Both the position numbers and the translations under genes were made by a program. From the NCBI GenBank assembly GCA_964350315.1, contig CAYGJD010000010.1, positions 1 through 64,000 on the forward strand: a stretch of 64,000 nucleotides of DNA, in the 5' to 3' direction. Under the pieces are notes generated by a model. The model did not search any database. It saw only the letters and a program-made list of their open reading frames with translations, and had not been told where the DNA came from. Below are positions 27,542-35,862 of this stretch, piece after piece; the stretch's first letter is position 1; each line of letters begins with the position of its first letter. The stretch comes from JAJZEO01 sp964350315. GTDB lineage: Bacteria > Chlamydiota > Chlamydiia > Chlamydiales > 2-12-FULL-49-11.

Positions 27542-28909
27542 CTACTTTTGTGCAAAGAGTTCCAAACTTTTTGTTATGATAAGAAAACCATTTTCCAATT
27601 GATCAAGCCCAAAGCTTTCATTCGGAGCATGTATCCTATCACAAGGCAAGCCAACTCCTGGTAAAACAAATTCAGCTCCCGAGTGCTTTGCAAGCAAAGA
27701 AGTAATAGGTATTGATCCCCCACCATACAAAATTCCACAACTTCCGAAAACTTCTTCATAAGCTGTTTTTAATATTTGTGCAGCTTTTCCAGCTGGGGAT
27801 CCCCAAGCAGCAGGTCCACCACCATGAAAATGAAATTTCACATCCATTTCTTTTGGAAACTGACTTTTTAAGTAAGCAGTCACAAGTTTATATATTTTTT
27901 CAGGTTCTTGATCTGGGACTAATCTACAAGATATCTTAGCATTTGCAACTTTAGGTATCACTGTTTTGAAACCTTCATCGGTATAGCCACCCCAAATGCC
28001 ATTTATTTCCAGAGTTGAACGGAAGAAGTTCGCCTCTTTTATCGAATACCCTTTTTCTCTATGGAATGCTCTTAGACCGACTTCAGATTTCACCGCTTCC
28101 TCATCAATACTTGTATCAACAAGATCAACTTCTTCTTTCGATAGCGGCTTTATATCATCGTAAAATCCAGGAATAGTGATATGGCCATCTTTATCAATAA
28201 GTCGTCCTAATACTTCTACTAATGCACGATTAGGATTGTATGAAATGCCACCATACGATCCTGAATGCAAATCAGTGTCCGTATTTGTACATTCTATTTC
28301 CAATGTCATAATTCCACGACAGCCAATTTCAAGACCTGGCTTTTCCGTGGATCCCATTCCAGAATCTACAATCAATAAATAGTCAGACTTTAGCTCTTTA
28401 TCTTTTGTTGGCGCAACTTTGTTTAAAAGTTCGCTTCCCATTTCTTCTTCGCCTTCTATCACATACTTCAAATTAATCTGCGCATCAGGATTCTTTTCGA
28501 AAAACGCTTTCATTGCAAGCATGCAATAAAAATTTTGTCCTTTATTATCTTCTGCGCCCCTTGCATAAACTCTACCATTTCTAACCTGGGGTTCGAATGG
28601 TGGCGTCTTCCAAAGCTCATATGGCTCTGGAGGTTGAACATCATAATGTCCATAAAATAAAATCGTGGGAGCCTCTTTATTTACAAATCGCTCTGCGAAA
28701 ATCGTTGGATGGCCATCCCCCTCCCAACGCTCAGTAGTAAAACCAATTCCCTGTAAATAAGCCTCAACCCAAGTTGCACACTCGAGCAATCTTTTCTTTG
28801 ATGATTCCTGAGCACTAATGCTTGGAAATTGCAAATAAGTAAAAAATTCCTGAAGAGATTTCTCACTTCTTTTTTTATACCAATCTTTATAGAGTGTCTT
28901 TGTTTGCAT
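27542..28909 (-). CDS. Peptidase M20 family dipeptidase
   Basis: The 455-residue metallopeptidase of the CNDP/M20 group has the full di-metal site: His in 'LFYGHYDVQP', bridging Asp in 'RGAEDNKGQ', catalytic and binding Glu in 'EGEEEMGSE', Asp in 'LIVDSGMG' and the C-terminal His in 'DRIHAPNESF'. A lid/dimerisation domain is inserted at about residues 205-370. GAGAGGAA precedes the ATG. It probably hydrolyses small peptides taken from the host in the cytoplasm. The exact substrate is unknown. Confidence 0.87.
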   Translation of the reverse strand: MQTKTLYKDWYKKRSEKSLQEFFTYLQFPSISAQESSKKRLLECATWVEAYLQGIGFTTERWEGDGHPTIFAERFVNKEAPTILFYGHYDVQPPEPYELWKTPPFEPQVRNGRVYARGAEDNKGQNFYCMLAMKAFFEKNPDAQINLKYVIEGEEEMGSELLNKVAPTKDKELKSDYLLIVDSGMGSTEKPGLEIGCRGIMTLEIECTNTDTDLHSGSYGGISYNPNRALVEVLGRLIDKDGHITIPGFYDDIKPLSKEEVDLVDTSIDEEAVKSEVGLRAFHREKGYSIKEANFFRSTLEINGIWGGYTDEGFKTVIPKVANAKISCRLVPDQEPEKIYKLVTAYLKSQFPKEMDVKFHFHGGGPAAWGSPAGKAAQILKTAYEEVFGSCGILYGGGSIPITSLLAKHSGAEFVLPGVGLPCDRIHAPNESFGLDQLENGFLIITKSLELFAQK

Positions 28910-28935
28910 AATTTCCTCTCAATCTAATCATCAAT

Positions 28936-29220
28936 CTAATCATCAAGCGCCCCTTGAGCACTCTTAATCAGGTAAGAAGCTAACCACCTTTCACCTTCAT
29001 AGTTCATTTCAACTTCCATGGAACCTGCTTCATTAGGTTCACTGCAAGTCAATAGAACATAGCAGATTGTCTTCCCATCTTTCTTTCTTTTCAAGATCGT
29101 TTTAATATCTTGTTTTGAGGGGCCATTCCTATCAAATAAGCCTTCCAATATCTTGGCCATGTACACCTTAATTATTTGTAAATATTGATCCACAAAGTAT
29201 TCTTGACCAATTTTTTGCAC
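28936..29220 (-). CDS. Small protein of unknown function
   Basis: The frame gives 94 residues from GTG 29220, or 74 residues from ATG 29160, which has AAGG 5 nt upstream and is perhaps the better start. The protein is soluble and mixed charge ('SKQDIKTILKRKKDGKTICY', 'EVEMNYEGERWLASYLI'). I recognise no family. It lies 26 nt upstream of the M20 peptidase on the same strand and may be cotranscribed with it. Confidence 0.5.
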   Translation of the reverse strand: MQKIGQEYFVDQYLQIIKVYMAKILEGLFDRNGPSKQDIKTILKRKKDGKTICYVLLTCSEPNEAGSMEVEMNYEGERWLASYLIKSAQGALDD

Positions 29221-29341
29221 ACCAGTGTGATCTCATAATTTGAATTTAAATGCAAATAAAACATATCTATATTGATGGGGGTTTTCACTAAAATCTCCTC
29301 TGTGATATCATTTATTGCACACTCACAAGGAGATCTGGACC

Positions 29342-30283
29342 ATGTTCAAAAGAATTTTTCTCTTTCTTGCTATAAATTTCGTTATTGTCTTAACGATTTC
29401 CCTTATTCTTCAGATTTTTTCTGTAGGCCACTATATCACCCCGTATGGACTAGACGTCCGCTCATTGGCAATTTTTTGCTTAATTTGGGGCATGGTTGGA
29501 TCTTTTATTTCATTACTTCTCTCTCGAAAGCTTGCTAAATGGATGTTTTCGATTAAAATCATCGACCCAAGAACCATTTCGAATCCAAAATCAAAAAAAC
29601 TTTATGAGATGGTTGTCATACTATCACAAAGAATCGGACTACCAGAAATTCCTCAAGTCGGAATTTTCCAATCATCAGAACCGAACGCTTTTGCTACAGG
29701 CCCCTCAAAAAGATCTTCCCTTATTGCTGTTTCAACAGGCTTACTCGATCAAATGACTGACAGCGAATTAGAGGCTGTGATTGGACATGAACTATCTCAT
29801 ATAGTCAATGGTGACATGGTTACACTTACCTTGCTTCAAGGGGTTGTAAATGCCTTTGTGATGTTCCTAGCTCGAATAGTAGCCTACGTTGTTTCAGGAT
29901 TTAGCCGAGAAAAAAACTCTAAAAATTCAAGCTCTCCAATGTCTTTTTACTTACTGACTTTTGTTTTTGAAATTATTTTTATGATAGCGGGATCAATGAT
30001 AGTGTCTGCATTCTCAAGATATAGGGAATACCGAGCAGATAGAGGATCCGCACAAATCCTTGGCGCAAAACCTATGATAGCGGCCTTGTCTAAACTTTCC
30101 GCAATTCAACATTCAACACGCTTTCCCGTAGATAAAAGAATGAAAAACGTGGAAGCCCTTATGATATCGAAACCAACATCTACCTCAAGAAAATGGATGC
30201 ATTTATTCTCAACACATCCAACAATTGAACAAAGAATCGAACGCCTGATAAAACTAGAAGAATCACAGCTTGTGCGCTCATAA
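29342..30283 (+). CDS. htpX: Membrane zinc metalloprotease HtpX
   Basis: The 313-residue protease degrades misfolded membrane proteins. Two N-terminal membrane helices precede the HExxH motif in 'AVIGHELSHIVNGDMV' near residue 145; further hydrophobic segments follow and the third zinc ligand is the Glu of 'SRYREYRADRGSA'. ATG 29342 has a strong AAGGAGA 8 nt upstream, so earlier in-frame starts are rejected. It is a single-gene unit, divergent from the small protein gene and convergent with the phosphatase gene. Confidence 0.92.
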   Translation: MFKRIFLFLAINFVIVLTISLILQIFSVGHYITPYGLDVRSLAIFCLIWGMVGSFISLLLSRKLAKWMFSIKIIDPRTISNPKSKKLYEMVVILSQRIGLPEIPQVGIFQSSEPNAFATGPSKRSSLIAVSTGLLDQMTDSELEAVIGHELSHIVNGDMVTLTLLQGVVNAFVMFLARIVAYVVSGFSREKNSKNSSSPMSFYLLTFVFEIIFMIAGSMIVSAFSRYREYRADRGSAQILGAKPMIAALSKLSAIQHSTRFPVDKRMKNVEALMISKPTSTSRKWMHLFSTHPTIEQRIERLIKLEESQLVRS

Positions 30284-30308
30284 GAAAATAATCTAGATTA
30301 AATGTTTT

Positions 30309-30944
30309 TTAGAGCTGAGACCGAATGTGCTCAACGTCCAAGTTTTTGATATAGTCGATAAGATTGCGGTGCCACCAATGAAGACCCTTGAGCTTCATCT
30401 CAGCAATAGCACGGTCCTTATCCCAATTTTGTAGAATAATACGGTAGATGGCAACAACAGCACCTGTTCTATCCGCTCCATGAAAGCAGTGAACAAAAGC
30501 TGGAGTGTGACTCTTATCTTTCATTACCTTCAGAAAATCAATCATGATTTGATCATCTGGATTATATGGATAAAAAGGGATATGTATTGTACGAACTTGA
30601 TCTGAATGATATTCTTGAATCACTTTCCTATTAAAGTCTGATGCTCGCAGATTGATAATCGTCTTCACCCCTCTTTTTGCAAGGGATCTTAAACCAGCAT
30701 TTGAAGGCTGTCCACCTCTTGAAAGATCTTCGCCATCAACTTCATGAAAGTTAGGGATTGAATTCCCTAAAAATCTTTGGCGAATGTAAAAAATTGCCAC
30801 TTCGACACTTCCCCAAAGTAGAGCAAAGCAATAGAAAACCGTGTTAAAGGTTATTTTAAACAGACTCTTTATCACCTTAAAAGGAGAGAGTTTCTTTATA
30901 TGATCTTCGGTATATTTTGCATCTGACAGGGGAATCTTATCCAT
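30309..30944 (-). CDS. Membrane-anchored dual-specificity/tyrosine phosphatase
   Basis: The 211-residue protein contains the cysteine-phosphatase loop 'HCFHGADRTGAVVAIYR' near residue 150 (HCxxGxxRTG) with the general-acid loop 'PFYPYNPDD' upstream. 'GEDLSRGGQPS...GVKTIINLR' is typical of Siw14/DSP-like phosphatases. Residues about 27-50 form a single membrane helix, so the catalytic domain is tethered. The substrate could be phosphoprotein, inositol phosphate or phosphatidylglycerophosphate; the family does not decide. A promoter with the -10 6 nt before the ATG suggests a leaderless mRNA. Confidence 0.75.
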   Translation of the reverse strand: MDKIPLSDAKYTEDHIKKLSPFKVIKSLFKITFNTVFYCFALLWGSVEVAIFYIRQRFLGNSIPNFHEVDGEDLSRGGQPSNAGLRSLAKRGVKTIINLRASDFNRKVIQEYHSDQVRTIHIPFYPYNPDDQIMIDFLKVMKDKSHTPAFVHCFHGADRTGAVVAIYRIILQNWDKDRAIAEMKLKGLHWWHRNLIDYIKNLDVEHIRSQL

Positions 30945-30950
30945 AAATCT

Positions 30951-30980
30951 ATTCTATGGTAATCTCTCAATTCGAGTCCA
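30951..30980 (-). promoter_or_regulatory. Possible phosphatase-gene promoter (TGGACT-18-TAGAAT)
   Basis: On the minus strand TGGACT (30975-30980) and TAGAAT (30951-30956) are 18 nt apart. The ATG at 30944 follows the -10 by 6 nt and no Shine-Dalgarno sequence is seen. Confidence 0.4.
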
Positions 30981-31001
30981 GAGGTTCTTAACATATTACT
31001 C

Positions 31002-31976
31002 TTACCAATGGTCATCTGACATTAAATAATTTTTAATATAGTCCTTAATGCCATCTTCTAGCTTTGTTGATGGAGGTGACATAACTGATGAAATTTTTTC
31101 TATTTTGAGTGCGCTGGTTTTTTTTTCTTCTTCTTCTTTGCGACCTTTTTCTTGGACAACAATTTCAACAGGAGTGGTCATTAAACCTTTAACAATTTCT
31201 GCCATCTCAAGCAAAGAAGTCGAGACTCCAGAACTTATATTATAGATTCCACTCACATCATTAAAAAGAAATTCACAAACAATTCTTGCTACATCTTTAA
31301 CATACACAAAATCGCGAGAATCATTTGAACAAAATTCTTTTAAGCCAAAAGAAGGAATCTCAATTTTCTTCTCCTTCTGTGCTTGTTTAAATGCTTGCAT
31401 AACCAAGGAACTATGTTCGTGCTTATGTTTATGGTACTCATTGGGCCCATATACATGACCAAATTTCAACCCTACAATTTTTTCAAGTGATTTACTTCTC
31501 AATGCCCATAAGTCAAACAAGTGCTTGATCCCACCCATAGGCGTCTTCTGTCTTAAAGAATCCAAAGCTTCATGCTTATCATCAAACCCACTTCTGCCAT
31601 GACCATATGTCTCTGCACTTGAAGCATAGATAAAACGTACATCATAATCGATTGCATAAGTTGCTAACTCAGTTCCCAGCCTGTAATTTACATCAAACAA
31701 CCTCTTTTTATCTCGCGTAGATGCCAAATGAATGATCGCTTCTACATCATTCTTGTTCTTTTCTAACCAAGACCTAAGTTCATGTGGAGAAACAACTTCT
31801 GAAAACTTTTTGCCGGAGAGATTTTTCCATCGAGCACCAGGCTCTATGTCATCGACAACTATAATGTTACTTTCATACCCTAAATCATTTAGATGCCTAA
31901 TTACGCAAGATCCAATAAAACCTGCCCCACCCGTAATTACAATCCATTGATCATCAAAACACTTCTTTGCTGCCAT
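31002..31976 (-). CDS. HldD-like NAD-dependent epimerase lacking the catalytic tyrosine
   Basis: The 324-residue short-chain dehydrogenase-type epimerase has the nucleotide-binding motif 'ITGGAGFIGSCVIRHL' and closely tracks ADP-glycero-manno-heptose 6-epimerase in 'VEAIIHLAS', 'YASSAETYGHG', 'FGHVYGPNEYHKHKHE' and 'DSRDFVYVKDVA'. Where HldD has YGYSK, this protein reads MGGIK, so the catalytic Tyr is Met while the Lys is kept. ATG 31976 is chosen for GAGGG 5 nt upstream. It may have a changed reaction, act as a dehydrogenase partner, or be inactive. No other heptose genes are nearby. Confidence 0.7.
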   Translation of the reverse strand: MAAKKCFDDQWIVITGGAGFIGSCVIRHLNDLGYESNIIVVDDIEPGARWKNLSGKKFSEVVSPHELRSWLEKNKNDVEAIIHLASTRDKKRLFDVNYRLGTELATYAIDYDVRFIYASSAETYGHGRSGFDDKHEALDSLRQKTPMGGIKHLFDLWALRSKSLEKIVGLKFGHVYGPNEYHKHKHEHSSLVMQAFKQAQKEKKIEIPSFGLKEFCSNDSRDFVYVKDVARIVCEFLFNDVSGIYNISSGVSTSLLEMAEIVKGLMTTPVEIVVQEKGRKEEEEKKTSALKIEKISSVMSPPSTKLEDGIKDYIKNYLMSDDHW

Positions 31977-32067
31977 ATTCACCCTCACTTATAAAGAACT
32001 CTATAAAGAAAAGGCAATATGTCAAGTTAAAGTGATCTGTTTTTTCGAAGTTTCTTAGAATAGTGGA

Positions 32068-32919
32068 TTAAGCATTTACATAAGAAGGTAGCTCATACCA
32101 ACAATTTTTTACGCGTTTTAAAAATGGAACATTGTAAAAGGTGATTCCTTCAACTCTTTTAGAGGGCGGCTTGCCATAACAAACAAACGCTGTACCACTT
32201 CCAGTCATCACAACATGTTCGAAATCCATCTGTTGTAATTGGCTTTTAATTGATTTAAGTTGCGGAAGAGCTCTAAATGCTGCAGGTTCTAAATCATTTG
32301 CAGCAATTTTGTAATTCTTTAGATAGCTTTTTACCATTTTTAAAGGATCAATTGAAGAAACCTCATTTGGTAAACACTGATTGTATACATGCCTTGTCTC
32401 AAGAGAAAGCTCCTCAGGCATAGCAATAACAATAGAATAATTCATCTGGGTTTCAATATCTTCTAAGACTTCACCACGTCCCCTACCTAAAGCGAAACCA
32501 GAAGAAAAGAAAAAGGCTTCATCAGAACCGATTCTCGTTCCCAATTCTTGTAGCTCTTTGTCTGAAAGAGGGGTGTCAAAAATTTGATTAAAAGCAAATA
32601 AAGCTGTCGCAGCGTTGGAACTTCCACCACCTAATCCCGCACAGACGGGAATTGCTTTTGTTAATTCAATTTGAACAGGTTTGAAAATTTCTGTTTTTGC
32701 ACGAAAAAGATGAAGCGCCTTTATAATCCGATTTGAGCTATCAGTTGGAATAGATGAATCGGAGCACCAAAATGAATCAGTCTCCGACTCGACTATTTCT
32801 ATTCTATCATAGATTCCAACTGCTGAAAAAATAGACGCAATTTCATGGTAGTTATCAGTTCTTTTCTCTAAAACTCTAAAAAACAGATTCACCTTCGCAG
32901 GCGATATATAACTACCCAA
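32068..32919 (-). CDS. ispE: 4-diphosphocytidyl-2-C-methyl-D-erythritol kinase
   Basis: The 283-residue GHMP kinase of the MEP isoprenoid pathway shows 'SPAKVNLFFRV' at the N-terminus, the ATP loop 'IPVCAGLGGGSSNAATALF' near residue 85 and 'VVMTGSGTAFVCYG' near 240. The start is TTG, supported by GAGGAG 6 nt upstream. It ends the rplY-pth-rpsF-rpsR-rplI-ispE run, the same order as in Chlamydia. Confidence 0.93.
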   Translation of the reverse strand: MGSYISPAKVNLFFRVLEKRTDNYHEIASIFSAVGIYDRIEIVESETDSFWCSDSSIPTDSSNRIIKALHLFRAKTEIFKPVQIELTKAIPVCAGLGGGSSNAATALFAFNQIFDTPLSDKELQELGTRIGSDEAFFFSSGFALGRGRGEVLEDIETQMNYSIVIAMPEELSLETRHVYNQCLPNEVSSIDPLKMVKSYLKNYKIAANDLEPAAFRALPQLKSIKSQLQQMDFEHVVMTGSGTAFVCYGKPPSKRVEGITFYNVPFLKRVKNCWYELPSYVNA

Positions 32920-32948
32920 CGTCTACTCCTCAAAAAAAATCTTAAGAC

Positions 32949-33512
32949 CTACTGATCAAGTTTATTTTCATCCGGTAAAACACCTTCTGAAGCACCTTCT
33001 TCAGTTCCTTCAGCCGCAGCAGCATCTACTACTTTTTCACTCTTTTTCTTTTTCTCAATCTTACGATCTGGCTTAATTTCTAAACCAAATGTAGCATCAA
33101 CATTTTCAGGAAGTTTAAGTGAAATCTGATAAGAACCTATTGTTCTTATTGGATGGTGTAGGGCGATATTTTTCTTATGAATAGCAAACCCATTATCTTC
33201 AAGTAGCTTTGCAATATCCACAATAGTAACCGAACCATACATATGGCCATCTGGATCAACTTTAACAACTGTTTCAATCATAGTCCCCTTTAGTTTTTCA
33301 GCAAAAACTAAAGATTCCTTTCTATCTTTTGCAGCTTGTTCATCGCGTTCTGTTTGTAATTTTTCTCTCATACGAACAGTTGATCTGGAAGCTAAAAGAG
33401 CTTTACCTTGAGGCAAAAGAAAGTTTCTTGCAAAACCTGGTGCTGTATAAACAAGCTCACCTTTTCTTCCATGATTAACGATATCTTCAAGCAATAGTAG
33501 ATGGTATTTCAT
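32949..33512 (-). CDS. rplI: Ribosomal protein bL9 with acidic/alanine-rich tail
   Basis: The 187-residue protein begins 'MKYHLLLLEDIVNHGRKGEL' with the conserved 'GFARNFLLPQGKA' motif of the rRNA-binding N-domain, a long central helix and the C-domain to about residue 150. It is longer than the usual 148-150 because of a low-complexity tail (KKKKSEK, then 'DAAAAEGTEEGASEG'). GAGGAA lies 5 nt before the ATG. It is in the ribosomal operon with rpsR and rpsF. Confidence 0.95.
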   Translation of the reverse strand: MKYHLLLLEDIVNHGRKGELVYTAPGFARNFLLPQGKALLASRSTVRMREKLQTERDEQAAKDRKESLVFAEKLKGTMIETVVKVDPDGHMYGSVTIVDIAKLLEDNGFAIHKKNIALHHPIRTIGSYQISLKLPENVDATFGLEIKPDRKIEKKKKSEKVVDAAAAEGTEEGASEGVLPDENKLDQ

Positions 33513-33526
33513 TTCATTTCCTCACA

Positions 33527-33766
33527 TTAATCGTTTGCAACAAACGGCATTAACGCGACTTGTCTTGCGCGTTTAATCGCTCTAGTCAATTTTTTTTGAA
33601 AAAAGGCTGAAACTCCAGTAATTCTACGCGGAAGAATTTTACCTCTCTCCGTAGTAAAACACTTCAATGTTTCAACATCTTTATAATCTATGTCTTTTAG
33701 TCCTGCACTCTTGAAAGGACATTTTTTCCCGCGTGAGCGAGAACTTGAACTCATTCTCTTTCCCAT
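33527..33766 (-). CDS. rpsR: Ribosomal protein bS18
   Basis: The 79-residue basic protein has 'CPFKSAGLKDIDYKDVETLK', 'ERGKILPRRITGVSAFFQKK' and 'LTRAIKRARQVALMPF', all diagnostic of S18. The ATG follows the rpsF stop directly (no spacer), with GAGAGGG inside the end of rpsF, so translation is coupled. S6 and S18 bind 16S rRNA together. Confidence 0.96.
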   Translation of the reverse strand: MGKRMSSSSRSRGKKCPFKSAGLKDIDYKDVETLKCFTTERGKILPRRITGVSAFFQKKLTRAIKRARQVALMPFVAND

Positions 33767-34123
33767 TTATACCCTCTCTTCCTGTACGATAGTTTTAAAT
33801 TTGATTTCATCACTCTCAGGAACTTCTTCAATCGCTAAGTGCGCAAATCTCAATAAATCTTCATGTAAATGATTTTCGCGAATCAGTTCATTCATCGCAT
33901 TAGTTGGTAGAGAAAAATAAACAAGATAGTAATGTCCATCGCGACACCCTTTTATCTCGTAAACCATTTTTCTACGGCCCCAATCAATGACTTTTTCCTT
34001 TTTTCCGCCCAAGCTTTCTATGAGAGAAGTTGTCTTTAGAAGCGCCTTCTCACGAGTCTCATCGCTCAGCGTCGATCTTAAGATGTACATACCTTCATAC
34101 AAATGTTTTCGTTCAGTCTTCAT
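33767..34123 (-). CDS. rpsF: Ribosomal protein bS6
   Basis: The 118-residue protein includes 'YEGMYILRSTLSDETREK' and 'VIDWGRRKMVYEIKG...GHYYLVYF', typical of S6. ATG 34123 overlaps the pth stop as ATGA and has AAGGAG 7 nt upstream, which decides against the longer frame beginning at 34150. The C-terminus extends past the core with a short charged tail. Confidence 0.94.
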   Translation of the reverse strand: MKTERKHLYEGMYILRSTLSDETREKALLKTTSLIESLGGKKEKVIDWGRRKMVYEIKGCRDGHYYLVYFSLPTNAMNELIRENHLHEDLLRFAHLAIEEVPESDEIKFKTIVQEERV

Positions 34124-34740
34124 TCCTTTTCTCCTTGAGTTATCGAGCATTGAGCCTTTGTCGCTAGCTCCTTTGCATGCTGAGTCTCACCTTTTATCCA
34201 TGTATCTATAACTGCATCTGCCTCACGAAATATCCGAGGCATTGCACCTAATTCTTCTTCTGAGAAATTAGAAAGAACAAACTCTTCTAAATTCTCAATA
34301 AACGTATTTCCAATTCCTATTCGAAGACGGCAATAATCACTTGTGTGAATATGGGCCTCAATGCTTTTTAAACCATTGTGACCACCATCTCCTCCCTTTT
34401 CACGAAACCTAAATTTCCCAAAAGGAATATTAATATCATCTGCAATAACCAAAACATTCTCGAGTGGAATCTTGAAAAACTCGATACTTTTTCTTACAGA
34501 AAGTCCCGAATTATTCACATATGTTGATGGCATAAGTAAGTAAACCTTTATACCATTCACCATTCCACTTGCGATCCTTCCATTCAAACGATCACTTTTC
34601 TTTAATGTCCAATCTCGCTCTTTTGCATAAGCACAAATGGTAGAATGACCCATATTATGCCTTGTAGTCTCATATGAGCTACCTGGATTCCCTAATCCAA
34701 CAACTAAAACTTGGCCTTTTCGAAGAGGCGATTCTTGCAT
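34120..34740 (-). CDS. pth: Peptidyl-tRNA hydrolase
   Basis: The 206-residue enzyme recycles peptidyl-tRNA. Signatures are 'VVGLGNPGSSYETTRHNMG' with the catalytic His, 'PSTYVNNSGLSV' and 'RFREKGGDGGHNGLKSI', followed by 'CRLRIGIGN'. AGGA lies 6 nt before the ATG. The pairing rplY-pth is common in bacteria and retained in Chlamydia. Confidence 0.95.
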   Translation of the reverse strand: MQESPLRKGQVLVVGLGNPGSSYETTRHNMGHSTICAYAKERDWTLKKSDRLNGRIASGMVNGIKVYLLMPSTYVNNSGLSVRKSIEFFKIPLENVLVIADDINIPFGKFRFREKGGDGGHNGLKSIEAHIHTSDYCRLRIGIGNTFIENLEEFVLSNFSEEELGAMPRIFREADAVIDTWIKGETQHAKELATKAQCSITQGEKE

Positions 34741-34763
34741 TAAATATCCTAAAAAACTCTTAC

Positions 34764-35318
34764 TTACTTACTTACAGTTACAAGAACTTGAGTTTGTTGT
34801 AGTTTAACTTTCATTCCCTCTTTAAGCTCAAGATCCCTCACACGGATAGCATCTCCAAGCTTTACACCTGCAACATCTACTACAAATGCTTTCGGCACAT
34901 CTGAAACTTTCAAAGATGTTTTTACAGATCTTTTCACTCTCTTCAGCTGTCCACCTTCAACAATACCAACACAATCTTCTTCATTCTTACAAATAATAGG
35001 GACGTGAATGGTTATAACATCTGAATCCTCAACTATCAACATGTCAATATGTTGAATATCATAAGTTGTGCGATTGTAAGTTATGTCTTTAAGAAGAACT
35101 CTGTATTTTTCTTTTCCGTCTGTGATATTAAAGAATTGCGTTGCAAGACATCCTTTTTCAATACCCCTTAAATGGGCTTGAAATTGAGGACCTGAAACAG
35201 TCACTGGCTTTGAGTCAATGCCTTTTCTATATACAACTGCAGGGATATCGCCTTCTCTACGAATGCGATTAATTTCACTTTTGCTCTTTTGTTTGCGAGC
35301 CGTAATCGTTAATTCCAT
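34764..35318 (-). CDS. rplY: Ribosomal protein bL25, long CTC form
   Basis: The 184-residue protein has the L25 5S-rRNA-binding domain ('RREGDIPAVVYRKG' and 'HIDMLIV') and the C-terminal TL5/CTC domain ('LKRVKRSVKTSLKVSDVPK' region), as in other chlamydiae. GAGGTGA repeats precede the ATG. It begins the ribosomal/pth unit; tRNA-Gln lies 250 nt upstream on the same strand. Confidence 0.93.
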   Translation of the reverse strand: MELTITARKQKSKSEINRIRREGDIPAVVYRKGIDSKPVTVSGPQFQAHLRGIEKGCLATQFFNITDGKEKYRVLLKDITYNRTTYDIQHIDMLIVEDSDVITIHVPIICKNEEDCVGIVEGGQLKRVKRSVKTSLKVSDVPKAFVVDVAGVKLGDAIRVRDLELKEGMKVKLQQTQVLVTVSK

Positions 35319-35567
35319 TTCAAGTCACCTCACCTCGGTAAAACGTGGTCGTATAAATATTTTTTACATATCAATAGGAGAGCAACAGATCTGGCACTTA
35401 AGCCTAGCAAGAATGCCATCTGAAGTAGGACAAGGTGAAATGCATTGTTTGGCATAACAAACACTTCCTTGGACACTCCATATTTACATATGGAAGCTTA
35501 TCCTATTGACTTCATCATCGAACTTACTCTTTAAAACTTTAACCGGATGTATAGTCCTAAGTTTTAT
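35319..35567. other. Intergenic stretch between rplY and tRNA-Gln
   Basis: I see no convincing gene. A 41-codon frame on the minus strand has no homology I recognise and no Shine-Dalgarno sequence. A perfect 7-bp inverted repeat with a TTAC loop (TCCATAT at 35477-35483, ATATGGA at 35488-35494) is present without a T-run, so it is not an intrinsic terminator; it could be an operator or an RNA-processing hairpin between the tRNA and rplY. Confidence 0.4.
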
Positions 35568-35639
<72 letters not shown>

Positions 35640-35665
35640 AGACTAAGCTTCGAAATTTTGAAGAG

Positions 35666-35695
35666 ATTGTATGAAAATTTAGGATTTTTGCGCAA
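35666..35695 (-). promoter_or_regulatory. Possible tRNA-Gln promoter (TTGCGC-18-TACAAT)
   Basis: On the minus strand TTGCGC (35690-35695) and TACAAT (35666-35671) are 18 nt apart, about 27 nt upstream of the tRNA 5' end. The -10 is 5/6 to consensus and the -35 is weaker. Confidence 0.4.
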
Positions 35696-35862
35696 GAGGT
35701 GTTTTCAATTAACTCACTACTCCCTATCTTTTTAAATAAAGATTAGCACTTACTTTTCTTTCTTTCGCTTACATAGCAGCCTCATTTGGAGAAAGCAAAT
35801 TAAAGAATACCATTGCACCAAACTTTATGATCATTTATGAAAAGCTTAAGAGGGGAATACGC

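Noticed and set aside
30289..30307. 12-bp palindrome TAATCTAGATTA followed by a T-run between htpX and the phosphatase gene, considered as terminator
   Set aside because: The palindrome is AT-rich with no loop, so a stable hairpin is unlikely.
35218..35457. 79-codon plus-strand frame over the rplY start and upstream region
   Set aside because: It is antisense to the rplY N-terminus, has no Shine-Dalgarno sequence and shows no recognisable protein features.
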